Shown here piece by piece: positions 17,855 to 27,118 of a DNA stretch of 64,000 bases (the stretch's first letter is position 1; every line of letters starts with the position of its first letter). This DNA comes from an uncultured Roseobacter sp. (GTDB lineage: Bacteria; Pseudomonadota; Alphaproteobacteria; Rhodobacterales; Rhodobacteraceae), in the NCBI GenBank assembly GCA_947501635.1, contig CANMWT010000010.1, positions 1-64,000 of the forward strand, given 5' to 3'. The position numbers and the translations under genes were made by a program. The notes below the pieces were generated by a model. It worked only from the letters and a program-made list of their open reading frames with translations. It had not been told where the DNA came from and did no database searches.

Positions 17855-19171
17855 TCACTTTTCAGGGATCAAACCGCGCGGGCTGAAGCGCAAAACAAGC
17901 AAAAGCACCAACCCCATTGTGAACAGCCGCATATGTGCCGCAGACTCAATCAAATGCGCCTTCAAGGCCGATCCTTCTGCCATCCCCGACGTAATGACCT
18001 GCATCAGCCAAAGCCCCATGGGTTCCACCTGCACCCACAGAAACCAGATCAGAAAACCACCCAGAACCGCGCCAAAGTTGTTGCCCGAGCCACCAACAAT
18101 CACCATGACCCAAACTAGGAAGGTGAACCGCAGCGGCTGATATGTCCCGGGTGTCAACTGACCGTCCAGTGTGGTCATCATCGCGCCGGCAACACCACAA
18201 ATGGCAGAGCCCAGCACGAAAATCTGCAAATGCCGTGCAGTCACATCCTTGCCCATCGCTTCCGCGGCGACCTCGTTGTCCCGGATGGCCCGCATCATCC
18301 GCCCCCAGGGACTGTTGAGCGCGCGCTGCGCCAGAACAAGTAACAAAACAAGCACGACAGTAAACAGGCCCGCATACAGAAGCTTAACGTAAAGCGTGGA
18401 GGCCGTCACTGCGTCCAGACCGAAACCCGCCGCGCGTTCCACAAAAACAGGATCGTTCTGCAAGTCGATTTCATATGGTGTCGGCCGGGGCAACCCGACC
18501 ACGTTCTTCACACCCCGTGCCAGCCAGTCTTCATTTTTCAAAACGGCGATGATGATCTCGGCAATCCCGAGCGTGGCGATGGCCAGATAGTCAGACCGAA
18601 GACCCAGTGCGGTTTTGCCGATAACCCACGCAGCTCCTGCGGCAAACAAACCGCCAACAGGCCAGGCCAAAGCCACCCAGAGACCGCGATCAATGCCCAA
18701 GCCCCCAAGATTTCCGGTCAATGCGGGATTGATGGCCTCAACTGCAACGACACCGCTGTCAAAAAGCGCGCGGTAGCCGAAAAAACCTGCCACGATCAGA
18801 AAAAACACCGCGGCAGCTCTGGGCCATCCCGGCACCATCCGCTTGCGCAGCATGACCACGGCAATGATGACGCCAATTGCAAACACAAAGGCCGCCAGAA
18901 TGTTCCATCCTCCCGCTGACCAGGCCCCAGGCGTGGGTGATACACCCATCAACACAGCCGCAAGCCCACCCAGGGCGACAAATCCCATGATCCCGACGTT
19001 GAAGAGCCCCGCAAACCCCCATTGCAAGTTAACGCCCAACGCCATGATGGCCGAGATTAAACCCATATTCAGAACCACCAGCGCGGTGTTCCAACTCTGA
19101 CTGAACCCTGTGTAGAGGATCATCGCCCCCACAGCTGCGAAAAGCAGCGAGTTTTTCAAAACAGGGTTCAT
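17855..19171 (-). CDS. livM: Branched-chain amino acid ABC transporter permease LivM
   Basis: This is the second membrane subunit of the high-affinity Leu/Ile/Val-type importer. The 438 residues have about ten hydrophobic segments, with the LivM hallmark GLRSDYLAIATLGIAEII and a conserved coupling region SPWGRMMRAIRDNEVAAEAMGK. It is longer than the E. coli protein's core because of extra N-terminal hydrophobic residues and a periplasmic loop. It overlaps livH by four bases and is the last gene of the operon livJ-livG-livF-livH-livM. Confidence 0.93.
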   Translation of the reverse strand: MNPVLKNSLLFAAVGAMILYTGFSQSWNTALVVLNMGLISAIMALGVNLQWGFAGLFNVGIMGFVALGGLAAVLMGVSPTPGAWSAGGWNILAAFVFAIGVIIAVVMLRKRMVPGWPRAAAVFFLIVAGFFGYRALFDSGVVAVEAINPALTGNLGGLGIDRGLWVALAWPVGGLFAAGAAWVIGKTALGLRSDYLAIATLGIAEIIIAVLKNEDWLARGVKNVVGLPRPTPYEIDLQNDPVFVERAAGFGLDAVTASTLYVKLLYAGLFTVVLVLLLVLAQRALNSPWGRMMRAIRDNEVAAEAMGKDVTARHLQIFVLGSAICGVAGAMMTTLDGQLTPGTYQPLRFTFLVWVMVIVGGSGNNFGAVLGGFLIWFLWVQVEPMGLWLMQVITSGMAEGSALKAHLIESAAHMRLFTMGLVLLLVLRFSPRGLIPEK

Positions 19172-20178
19172 ACCGCTTTCCCCTTGAACAGGCCGGTCGG
19201 TTTGAACAAAAGCACGATCAGCAAAATCAGAAAACTCACGGCGAGTTTGTAATCCGTCGACAAAAGCTGAACCAACCCGTCAGGCTCCAGCCCTTCCGGC
19301 ATCAGATAGGTCAGCACTTTTTTCCACGCATATGTAACGGTTACCTCCGAGAAGGCGATGACAAACCCGCCCGCAATGGCACCAATCGGATTGCCCAACC
19401 CGCCAACAATGGCGCTGGCAAAGATCGGCAGCAGAAGCTGGAAATAGGTAAAAGGCTTGAAGGACTTGTCCAACCCATAAAGCACACCCGCAATCGTCGC
19501 GAGCCCGGCAACAATCAGCCAGGTAATCATGACGACACGCTCTGGATTAATGCCTGACAGAAGTGCCAGATCCTCATTGTCGGAATAGGCACGCATGGAT
19601 TTGCCGGTGCGCGTCCGGTTCAGAAACCAAAACAGCAAAGCCACAACCACCACCGCCGTAATCACAGTGATGCCTTGTGTGGTCTTTATCGCCAACCCCT
19701 CGCGCAGACCGGTAAGCTCTTTAAAGGTACGCGCCGATACGATGAAGCGCTCTCCATCGGCAAACCGCTGGTCATCCGGCCCGATGATAAAGCGGACAAG
19801 CCCGTTGAGAATAAACGTCACCCCAAGGCTTACGATCACCAAGATCACCGGTTTGGCCTTTTGCTCGCGGTAAAAGCGGTAAACCACACGGTCGGTCGCC
19901 AGTAACAGCGCCATGCAGCCCAAAATCCCGATAGGCAGTGCGAGCAAGGCCGTTGGGAGCGGGCCCAGCGAAATACCCCAACTCTGGAACAACCATGTAA
20001 AAAGGACGGTTATCATGGCGCCAAATGCCATCGTGTCGCCATGGGCAAAATTCGAGAACCGCAAAATTCCGTATATCAAGGTTACGCCCAAAGCACCCAG
20101 TGCCAGTTGTGATCCATAGGCCACCGCCGGCACGACAACAAAATTCAACAAAGCGATGATCGCGTTCAGAAAATCCAT
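19168..20178 (-). CDS. livH: Branched-chain amino acid ABC transporter permease LivH
   Basis: The first membrane subunit has 336 residues and eight to nine helices. Characteristic stretches are LGVTLIYGILRFSNFAHGD near residue 32 and RTRTGKSMRAYSDNEDLALL, the loop that contacts the ATPases. The ATG is well placed after the livF gene with a 74-base gap. It works with LivM, LivF and LivG in the inner membrane. Confidence 0.93.
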   Translation of the reverse strand: MDFLNAIIALLNFVVVPAVAYGSQLALGALGVTLIYGILRFSNFAHGDTMAFGAMITVLFTWLFQSWGISLGPLPTALLALPIGILGCMALLLATDRVVYRFYREQKAKPVILVIVSLGVTFILNGLVRFIIGPDDQRFADGERFIVSARTFKELTGLREGLAIKTTQGITVITAVVVVALLFWFLNRTRTGKSMRAYSDNEDLALLSGINPERVVMITWLIVAGLATIAGVLYGLDKSFKPFTYFQLLLPIFASAIVGGLGNPIGAIAGGFVIAFSEVTVTYAWKKVLTYLMPEGLEPDGLVQLLSTDYKLAVSFLILLIVLLFKPTGLFKGKAV

Positions 20179-20252
20179 GACCGGCTCCCGCGTTTCGCGC
20201 TGGTTGCAAAAAAAGCGACGGCCGCCTGGTATAAAGCCGATACAGTCACAGC

Positions 20253-21077
20253 CTATCCCCCCAAAAAGCTCTTGCGTACCTCAGGGTCCGCAAGCAATTC
20301 CTTGCCCGTTCCGCTATAGGCATTTCGCCCCTGAACCAGCACATACCCCTTGTCGGCAATCTCCAGCGCCTGGCGTGCATTCTGCTCGACCATCAAAATG
20401 GGAATGCCTGTGCGCGCAACTTCGATGATGCGATCAAAAAGTTCGTCCATCACAATAGGAGACACACCAGCCGTCGGTTCATCCAGCATCAGCACTTTGG
20501 GCTTGGTCATCAAGGCGCGACCGACCGCAACCTGCTGGCGCTGCCCGCCCGACAGCTCACCAGCCGCCTGCGCGCGCTTCTCGCGCAATATCGGGAACAG
20601 ATCATAAATCTGTTCCATCGTCGGGCGTATGTCATCAGTGCGGATGAATGCCCCCATCTCCAGGTTTTCCTCAACGGTCATAGACGTGAAAATGTTCGAG
20701 GTCTGAGGCACAAACCCCATCCCCTTTGCGACACGTGCCTGTGGGGTAAGCGCTGTGATATCCTCGCCGTCCAGCCGCACATGGCCGGCCCGCAGGTTCA
20801 ACATGCCGAAAACAGCCTTCATGCCCGTCGACTTGCCCGCACCATTGGGGCCTACGATAACGGCGATCTCACCGCGATCCACCGCAATAGTGCAGTCATG
20901 CAGAATATCCGGTCCGGCACCGTAGCCACCGGTCATCGCTTCACCGATCAAAAAAGGGCCGCCGGACGCGACAAATGCCTTGCCGCCTTTCGCAACAGCA
21001 TGTGCCGTACCCATGCCAGCCGGGTTGCCCAGCGATAAATCCCGATTGCCCCGATCACTGTAAGGTTCCGTACTCAC
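20253..21077 (-). CDS. livF: Branched-chain amino acid ABC transporter ATPase LivF, N-terminally extended
   Basis: This ATPase subunit has 274 residues where LivF is usually about 235-240. Walker A is VGPNGAGKST, the signature LSGGQRQQ, Walker B VLMLDEPTAG, and the switch histidine position is replaced by MVEQNARQAL, as is normal for LivF. The first 40 residues, up to GGPFLIGEAM, have no counterpart in E. coli LivF. The start is uncertain: GTG at 21077 gives the length listed, while an ATG at 21014 would shorten it by 21 residues. A dispersed repeat lies between it and livG. Confidence 0.9.
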   Translation of the reverse strand: MSTEPYSDRGNRDLSLGNPAGMGTAHAVAKGGKAFVASGGPFLIGEAMTGGYGAGPDILHDCTIAVDRGEIAVIVGPNGAGKSTGMKAVFGMLNLRAGHVRLDGEDITALTPQARVAKGMGFVPQTSNIFTSMTVEENLEMGAFIRTDDIRPTMEQIYDLFPILREKRAQAAGELSGGQRQQVAVGRALMTKPKVLMLDEPTAGVSPIVMDELFDRIIEVARTGIPILMVEQNARQALEIADKGYVLVQGRNAYSGTGKELLADPEVRKSFLGG

Positions 21078-21089
21078 CCGTCAGCCCCA

Positions 21090-21123
21090 CTTCTTTGGTC
21101 CGAAAATATCCTCGACGAAGTCA
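21090..21123 (+). repeat. Dispersed intergenic repeat, copy 2
   Basis: The second copy of the CTTCTTTGGTCCG ... AAATATCCTCG ... CGAAG element lies in the 79-base gap between livF and livG. It differs from copy 1 at about four positions. Confidence 0.6.
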
Positions 21124-21156
21124 CGAAATCGCCGCGCAGCGGCCCTTTGGCGTGCT

Positions 21157-21939
21157 TCACGCTTCCACCTTTTGCTTGTTCTTGAGCCCTGTGCCCAGAT
21201 ACGCTTCGATCACCTGCTCGTTGGCCTTGATCTCCGCCAATGTGCCCTCAGCCAGCACTTTGCCTTCGGCCATGCAAATTACCGGATCGCACAAGCGGCC
21301 GATGAAATCCATGTCATGTTCGATGACCACAAAAGTATAGCCGCGCTCCGCATTCAGCCGCAGGATCGCGTCCCCGATTGTGTTGAGCAGCGTGCGATTT
21401 ACGCCCGCGCCGACTTCATCCAGGAAAACGATGCGTGCCTCCACCATCATGGTCCGCCCCAACTCCAGCAGCTTTTTCTGCCCGCCCGAGATCTGGCCCG
21501 CCTTGTGGTCGGCAAGGTGCTCCACGGTCAGAAACTCAAGCACTTCGTCCGCCTTTGCCCGCAATGCGCGTTCCTGGTCCGCGATGCGTTTACGCCCAAA
21601 CCATGTGTTCCACAGCGTCTCGCCGATCTGATTGCCCGGAACCATCATCAGGTTCTCGCGGCAGGTCATGGAAGAAAACTCATGCGCAATCTGGAAAGTG
21701 CGCAGCAAGCCTTTGTGAAAAAGCTCATGCGGTGCCAAACCGGTGATGTCCTCACCCGCCATCGTGACGCGCCCCGATGTGGGCGGCAAAACGCCTGCAA
21801 TGACGTTGAACAATGTGGTTTTGCCGGCGCCATTGGGGCCGATCAATCCGGTGATCGACCCTTCTGCAATCTCCAGCGAAGCGCCATCCACGGCGTGAAA
21901 CCCGCCAAAGTGTTTGTGAAGATCTTCTACAACAATCAT
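21157..21939 (-). CDS. livG: Branched-chain amino acid ABC transporter ATPase LivG
   Basis: The other ATPase subunit (260 residues) has Walker A GPNGAGKTT, signature ISGGQKKLLELGR, Walker B IVFLDEVGAGVN (LivG usually has DEPxAG) and the switch histidine in VVIEHDMDF. The ATG at 21939 follows GGAGACGTGGC; a longer frame from 22026 has no support and would add a non-conserved leader. It follows livJ and a strong hairpin. Confidence 0.93.
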   Translation of the reverse strand: MIVVEDLHKHFGGFHAVDGASLEIAEGSITGLIGPNGAGKTTLFNVIAGVLPPTSGRVTMAGEDITGLAPHELFHKGLLRTFQIAHEFSSMTCRENLMMVPGNQIGETLWNTWFGRKRIADQERALRAKADEVLEFLTVEHLADHKAGQISGGQKKLLELGRTMMVEARIVFLDEVGAGVNRTLLNTIGDAILRLNAERGYTFVVIEHDMDFIGRLCDPVICMAEGKVLAEGTLAEIKANEQVIEAYLGTGLKNKQKVEA

Positions 21940-21987
21940 GCCACGTCTCCGAAGAGGTCTGAGCCGTTTTTCAGCCGGATACGACAG

Positions 21988-22014
21988 CAGCCCGAAGTCG
22001 TCGACCCCGGGCTG
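21988..22014 (-). terminator. Intra-operon hairpin after livJ
   Basis: CAGCCCG (21988-21994) pairs with CGGGCTG (22008-22014). It lies 22 bases past the livJ stop. There is no T-run on the minus strand, so it is more likely an mRNA stabiliser or partial terminator that raises binding-protein levels over the membrane subunits. The plus strand does carry a T-run (GTTTTTC). Confidence 0.55.
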
Positions 22015-22035
22015 CCTGTTTTTCAAAAGTCTGGT

Positions 22036-23226
22036 TTACTTGAAGCCGATGGTAACGTTTTCGCCGTTCTGCACTTCGATCATGCGATATGTACCAGCAG
22101 ATTCACCCGGTCCGATCAACTCGACGGCCGAGGCGCCCACATAATCCACTTCGCCCCCCTCGCGGAGAATGTCGAGGGCTTTGCCCAACTCACCGGGGTA
22201 GATTTTCTCGCCCGGGGCATTGGCCACATCCAGGATGTGTTTGCCGTAATCCGCAGGGTCCGTGCTGTTTGCTGCTTGCATAGCCAGCATGAAGAGCGCT
22301 GCCGCATCATAGCTTTCCGGCGTATAGGGCGATGTCGCATCAAAGGCGTCGCCTGCCATTTCCTTGAGCTTTTCGATCCCTTCACCACCCGAGCCTGCAA
22401 TCTGGCCATAAGAGCCGTCCAGCGCCGAGCCCACATTTGCAGGCAGGCTGTCACCGATCATGCCACCGGGCAGGCCGAATGTATCGAATGCACCTGTGTC
22501 GAGTGCCGCGTTGATGATGCCCAGGCCGCCCTGGTCAAGATATCCGGCTACCACAAGCAGATCACCGCCAGCGGATGCCAGCGCGCCCATCTCGGCGGAA
22601 TAGTCTGCTTTGCCGTCTTCATGGGCTGCAACAATCGTGACTTCACCGCCAACCGCTTCGAAATTCGATTGGATCGCATCGGCAAGACCTTTGCCGTAGT
22701 CATTGTTGGTGTAGGTCAGCGCGATGCTTTGCACGCCGCGTTCCTGAAGGATTTCCGCCATCACCTGTCCTTCGCGTGCGTCTGATGGCGCTGTGCGGAA
22801 GAAAAGATCATTGTCTTCCACGGTGCTCAGACCGGGTGACGTCGCCGATGGCGAGATCATGACCATTCCATTGGGGATCGCCACGTTTTGCAAGATCGCG
22901 CCGGTCACGCCAGAGCAGTCGCCACCGATCAGGCCGTTGATGCCTTCGGCAATCAGACGCTCGGCGTTGGATGTGGACAAGCCGTTGTCGATGCAGCCCG
23001 TGTCAGCGCGGATCGCGGTCACTTTTGCCGCGTCCAGCAGCTTGCCGCTTTCGGTCACTTCCGCCATCGCCATCTCAGCGCCTGCAGCCATCGGGCCGGT
23101 CAGCGATTCAATCGGGCCGGTAAATCCGAATTGTACACCCAGTTTCACTTCTTTGGCGTGTCCGCCGGCGAATGCGCCGGACGCCACGAGTGCTGCGGCC
23201 GTGCTGGCCAGAAGCAACTTTTTCAT
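22036..23226 (-). CDS. livJ: Branched-chain amino acid ABC transporter substrate-binding protein
   Basis: This periplasmic receptor has 396 residues. The signal peptide (about 1-21, ending SGAFAGG) is followed by a type I periplasmic-binding fold: VKLGVQFGFTGPIESL, GLIGGDCSGVTGAI and GVQSIALTYTNNDYGKG. It is the first gene of the liv operon, with GGGAGAA before the ATG. The ligand may be a branched-chain amino acid or another amide, since LivJ-type receptors vary widely. Confidence 0.92.
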   Translation of the reverse strand: MKKLLLASTAAALVASGAFAGGHAKEVKLGVQFGFTGPIESLTGPMAAGAEMAMAEVTESGKLLDAAKVTAIRADTGCIDNGLSTSNAERLIAEGINGLIGGDCSGVTGAILQNVAIPNGMVMISPSATSPGLSTVEDNDLFFRTAPSDAREGQVMAEILQERGVQSIALTYTNNDYGKGLADAIQSNFEAVGGEVTIVAAHEDGKADYSAEMGALASAGGDLLVVAGYLDQGGLGIINAALDTGAFDTFGLPGGMIGDSLPANVGSALDGSYGQIAGSGGEGIEKLKEMAGDAFDATSPYTPESYDAAALFMLAMQAANSTDPADYGKHILDVANAPGEKIYPGELGKALDILREGGEVDYVGASAVELIGPGESAGTYRMIEVQNGENVTIGFK

Positions 23227-23393
23227 TTGTATTCTCCCTTATTGGAACTTGATGTTCGCCGCGGAGATTATGCGTCCTATTTCCAAAAGAAAAGCAGTTT
23301 TGACACAGTGTGACCCAAGCCCAAGACAGGGTGCCACCCCTTTGTTCGTCGGGTTCGACATGTCGCGCAGACACGAGACCAACTGGAGAAAAC

Positions 23394-24482
23394 ATGACCC
23401 GGATTTTCTTGCACAGCCTCGCCACAACCATTTGCCTGCTATTGTCCGCCGGCGGCGCCCGATCCGACATCACTATAACGACAATGGTTTCCGGCCTTGA
23501 TGAGCCTTGGGGCATAGACCAGTTGCCGGACGGGGCGCTGATAATCACGGAAAAAGACGGGCGGCTGTTGCTGTGGTCTGAAGGGAGCACCCGTGAAGTT
23601 ACCGGTGCGCCACAGGTGGTCGACCGGGGGCAAGGGGGGCTTTTGGATGTGACCGTTGCGCGCGACTTCGCACGTTCGCGTACGATTTTTCTAAGCTACA
23701 GCAAGCGTCAGACTGGTGGCGCCGGCACTGCTTTGGCGGCGGCAGAGCTTTCCGTGGATGGCAGGCGGCTGGAAAATCTGCGGGATCTCTTCGTGATGGC
23801 ACCTGGCAGTTCGGGTGGCCGCCACTTTGGATCGCGCGTCGTCGAGGCGCCCGATGGTACATTGTTCATGACGATTGGTGATCGCGGTGACCGACCCGCG
23901 GCACAAGACCGCTCGAACCATATCGGCACCATCATTCGCGTTAATCGCGACGGGTCTGTGCCGTCTGACAATCCCTTTGTCGGTGGCTTTGACATGCAGC
24001 CCGAGATCTGGTCCTACGGTCACCGAAACCCGCAAGGCGCGGGACTGGACGGGCAGGGGCGTCTGTGGACGGCCGAGCATGGCGCGCGGGGGGGCGACGA
24101 GGTGAACCTGATCCGCAAGGGCGCGAATTATGGCTGGCCGGTGATTTCCTACGGTCGTCACTACTCCGGAGGTAAAATCGGCGAGGGCACCACCAAAGAG
24201 GGGATGGAGCAGCCTGCGTCCTACTGGGATCCGTCCATCGCGCCATCGGGATTGCTTGTCTATCAGGGGGAGATGTTCCCCGAATGGCGAGGCGATATGT
24301 TCGTCGGGTCGTTGAAAGACGACTACATCGCGCGGCTTGAGATATCTGGTGAAACAACTCGCGAAGTGTCCAAGATCAGCAACGACAGCACCGAACGTGT
24401 GCGCGATCTGATGGAGGCGGATGACGGCAGTATCTGGTTCATCTCTGTGGGCAACGGCGCGGTTTACCGCATGGCGCGCTGA
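23394..24482 (+). CDS. PQQ-dependent aldose sugar dehydrogenase (YliI/Asd-like)
   Basis: This exported beta-propeller enzyme oxidises sugars using pyrroloquinoline quinone. The 362-residue product has a signal peptide (about 1-23) and the GSDH-family landmarks LDEPWGIDQLPDG, GDRGDRPAAQDRSNHIGTII, YGHRNPQGAGLD, LWTAEHGARGGDEVNLI and GANYGWPVISYG. The ATG at 23394 has GGAG seven bases upstream; an earlier in-frame start at 23310 would place residues before the signal. It is divergent from livJ and ends four bases from the convergent regulator gene. Confidence 0.9.
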   Translation: MTRIFLHSLATTICLLLSAGGARSDITITTMVSGLDEPWGIDQLPDGALIITEKDGRLLLWSEGSTREVTGAPQVVDRGQGGLLDVTVARDFARSRTIFLSYSKRQTGGAGTALAAAELSVDGRRLENLRDLFVMAPGSSGGRHFGSRVVEAPDGTLFMTIGDRGDRPAAQDRSNHIGTIIRVNRDGSVPSDNPFVGGFDMQPEIWSYGHRNPQGAGLDGQGRLWTAEHGARGGDEVNLIRKGANYGWPVISYGRHYSGGKIGEGTTKEGMEQPASYWDPSIAPSGLLVYQGEMFPEWRGDMFVGSLKDDYIARLEISGETTREVSKISNDSTERVRDLMEADDGSIWFISVGNGAVYRMAR

Positions 24483-24486
24483 GGGG

Positions 24487-25491
24487 TCAGAAAGACAACC
24501 GCGCAGCGTGGCTGCCGCGCTCGCGGTAGGGGGTTGTGTCATAATGTGCACGGTAGCATTTCGAGAAATGCGACGGTGACGCAAATCCACAAGCCAGTGC
24601 CACGTTAATCACACTCATGTCGGTCTGCATCAACAGGTTGCGCGCTTTTTGCAACCTCAGTTCCATATAGTATCTCTTGGGGCTGCGGTTGAGGTAACGG
24701 CGGAACAATCGTTCAAGCTGGCGGGTGCTCATTCCAACGTCCTTGGCCAGCGTTGACGGGCTGATGGGCTCTTCGATATTGCTTTCCATCATCTGGATCA
24801 CTTGACTTAGCTTCGGGTGCCGCACGCCAATACGTGTCGGTACGGACAGCCTTTGGGTGTCCTGATCGGTACGGATCGAGGTATAGATCAGCTGGTCAGC
24901 GACAAGATTGCCCAGATCCTCGCCATGCTCGTCTGCAATGAGCTTCAGCATCAGGTCAATCGACGACGTCCCGCCTGCCGTGGTCAACCGGTTGCCGTCC
25001 ACCACAAAGACCGACTTGGTAAGGATAACATCTTCGAAATCTTCGGCGAAGCTGTCCTGATTTTCCCAGTGGATCGTTGCCTTTTTTCCATCAAGCAGAC
25101 CAGCCTTGGCCAGCGTGAAGGCGGCGGTGCACAGACCTCCGATCATGGCACCCTTGCGCGCCTCGCGGCGCAGCCAGCCCAATATGCGTTTGGTGGTTGC
25201 GGCCTGTACTTCAATGCCGCCACAGACCAGTACGGTATCATCGCGCGATAGCTCTTCCAGATCGCCGTCAAGCTTGAACACGCTGCCTGCCGAGCATTTT
25301 ACGGTATCGCCGCCTTCGCCAACGATCTGCCATTCATAAAGCGTCTTGCCGGCCATTCGGTTGGCAATGCGCAGGCTTTCAACCGCAGCGGCGAAACTCA
25401 AGAGCGTAAAACTGTCGAGCAACACAAAAACGAACCGTTTCGGCTTTGGTACCGAAGGATCTGTTCGGGATGGCAATCGTGCGTCGGACAT
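24487..25491 (-). CDS. GlxA-family transcriptional regulator (DJ-1/PfpI + AraC HTH)
   Basis: The 334-residue regulator has an N-terminal amidotransferase-like ligand domain (about 20-200; FVFVLLDSFTLLSFAAAVES, GGLCTAAFTLAKAGLLDGKK) and a C-terminal AraC helix-turn-helix pair (about 225-325; STRQLERLFRRYLNRSPKRY, VALACGFASPSHFSKCYRAH). Members control carnitine, glycine betaine or arginine genes, but the target is not evident here. The start at 25491 has AAGAGG upstream; a start at 25533 would add 14 residues. It diverges from the DAHP synthase gene. Confidence 0.9.
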   Translation of the reverse strand: MSDARLPSRTDPSVPKPKRFVFVLLDSFTLLSFAAAVESLRIANRMAGKTLYEWQIVGEGGDTVKCSAGSVFKLDGDLEELSRDDTVLVCGGIEVQAATTKRILGWLRREARKGAMIGGLCTAAFTLAKAGLLDGKKATIHWENQDSFAEDFEDVILTKSVFVVDGNRLTTAGGTSSIDLMLKLIADEHGEDLGNLVADQLIYTSIRTDQDTQRLSVPTRIGVRHPKLSQVIQMMESNIEEPISPSTLAKDVGMSTRQLERLFRRYLNRSPKRYYMELRLQKARNLLMQTDMSVINVALACGFASPSHFSKCYRAHYDTTPYRERGSHAARLSF

Positions 25492-25687
25492 TGCTGCCTC
25501 TTGTTGTGTCGTCGCATAGGAGCTTTGAGCCAAAGGGCCTGCTTGTCCTGAACCTCACCTTGCCCATGGTCCGAAAGCGACGTCAAGAGTTCGAATTTGT
25601 GATATGGTCACTCCCCACAGGCTTTTGTATAGAGAGCCGAGATGTGAGCGCTCGCAGTGCGTGGGCCAGAGACTGGAGACAGAATAC

Positions 25688-27058
25688 ATGAGCGAATGGA
25701 CCAAATCGAGTTGGCGCGCCAAGCCGCGCATTCAGATGCCGGATTACCCCGATCAGGCTGCTCTGGAAGCGGTCGAGTCCCAGTTGGCGCGCTTTCCCTT
25801 GCTGGTTTTTGCAGGCGAAGCGCGTCGCTTGCGCAAGCACCTGGCACAAGCAGGGCGGGGCGAGGCGTTCTTGCTTCAGGGTGGCGATTGCGCCGAGGCT
25901 TTTGACCAGTTCAGTTCGGATGGTATTCGCGACACATTCAAAGTGATGTTGCAAATGGCAATCGTGCTGACGCATGGCGCCAAAGTACCGGTCATCAAAG
26001 TCGGGCGCATGGCAGGACAGTTTGCCAAGCCACGGTCCGCACCCACAGAGACCGTCAATGGTGTCGAGTTGCCAAGTTACCGCGGTGACATCATCAACAA
26101 GCTTGATTTCACTTCCGAAGCGCGCATTCCCGACCCGCAAAACATGTTGCGTGCTTACACGCAGGCGGCGGCAACGCTGAACCTGTTGCGCGCCTTTTCG
26201 ACGGGTGGCTATGCGGATGTGCATCAGGTCCATTCATGGACGTTGGGCTTTACCGAAAGCGAGAAGGCAGAAGCCTATCGCGAGATCGCCAACCGCATTT
26301 CCGACACACTTGATTTCATGACAGCGGCCGGCGTCAATGCCGACACGGCGCATACGCTGCAAACGGTCGAATTCTACACCAGCCACGAATCTCTGTTGCT
26401 GGAGTACGAAGAGGCCCTGACGCGGATCGACAGCATTTCCGGCAAGTGGCTGGCCGGTTCGGGGCATATGATCTGGATCGGTGACCGGACGCGCCAACCG
26501 GACGGGGCCCATGTAGAATTCGCGTCGGGTGTGCTGAACCCCATCGGCCTGAAAGCCGGGCCGACGATGACGTCCGAGGACCTCAAGGTGCTGATGGCGA
26601 AGCTGAACCCCGAAAACGAAGAGGGCCGATTGACCCTGATCGCGCGTTTCGGTGCCGGTAACGTTTCAGAGCACCTGCCGCGCCTTATCAAGACTGTACG
26701 AGAGGAAGGGGCCAATGTCACATGGGTCTGTGATCCTATGCACGGCAATACGATCAAGTCATCAAGCGGATACAAAACGCGCCCCTTCGAGGCTGTTTTG
26801 CGCGAAGTCCGCGAGTTCTTTGCGGTCCACGCGGCCGAAGGCACGGTGCCTGGTGGCGTGCATTTCGAAATGACGGGACAAGATGTGACCGAGTGCACCG
26901 GCGGCGTGCGCGCGGTAAGCGATGAAGACCTGTCCGACAGGTATCATACAGCATGTGATCCGCGCCTGAACGCCAGCCAGTCGTTGGAGCTGGCGTTTCT
27001 TGTGGCCGAAGAGCTTTCGGCGCGGCGCGCTGCAGTTCAAGCGCAAGCAACCGGATAA
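25688..27058 (+). CDS. Class II 3-deoxy-7-phosphoheptulonate (DAHP) synthase
   Basis: This catalyses the first step of the shikimate pathway, joining phosphoenolpyruvate and erythrose 4-phosphate. The 456 residues match the plant/actinobacterial type II enzyme: [45 protein letters not shown] and [10 protein letters not shown]. The metal-site residues (Cys in GGDCAE, His in DPMHGN) are present. The ATG at 25688 has GGAG eight bases before it. A long GC hairpin terminates it. AroQ, a later enzyme of the pathway, lies at 39.9 kb. Confidence 0.94.
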   Translation: MSEWTKSSWRAKPRIQMPDYPDQAALEAVESQLARFPLLVFAGEARRLRKHLAQAGRGEAFLLQGGDCAEAFDQFSSDGIRDTFKVMLQMAIVLTHGAKVPVIKVGRMAGQFAKPRSAPTETVNGVELPSYRGDIINKLDFTSEARIPDPQNMLRAYTQAAATLNLLRAFSTGGYADVHQVHSWTLGFTESEKAEAYREIANRISDTLDFMTAAGVNADTAHTLQTVEFYTSHESLLLEYEEALTRIDSISGKWLAGSGHMIWIGDRTRQPDGAHVEFASGVLNPIGLKAGPTMTSEDLKVLMAKLNPENEEGRLTLIARFGAGNVSEHLPRLIKTVREEGANVTWVCDPMHGNTIKSSSGYKTRPFEAVLREVREFFAVHAAEGTVPGGVHFEMTGQDVTECTGGVRAVSDEDLSDRYHTACDPRLNASQSLELAFLVAEELSARRAAVQAQATG

Positions 27059-27085
27059 GGCCGCGGCCACAGTCAGATCGGAAAC

Positions 27086-27118
27086 AGGCCCGCAGGAAAC
27101 CCTGCGGGCCTTTCCTGT
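27086..27118 (+). terminator. Intrinsic terminator after the DAHP synthase gene
   Basis: An 11-bp perfect stem (27086-27096 with 27101-27111) has a 4-base loop and is followed by TTCCTGTT. It sits between convergent genes and may serve both. Confidence 0.75.

Noticed and set aside
21172-22785. 537-residue plus-strand open frame antisense to livG and livJ
   Set aside because: It lies opposite two clear genes with intact motifs, has no ribosome site and is rich in Cys, His and Arg, as expected from the opposite strand of GC-rich coding DNA.
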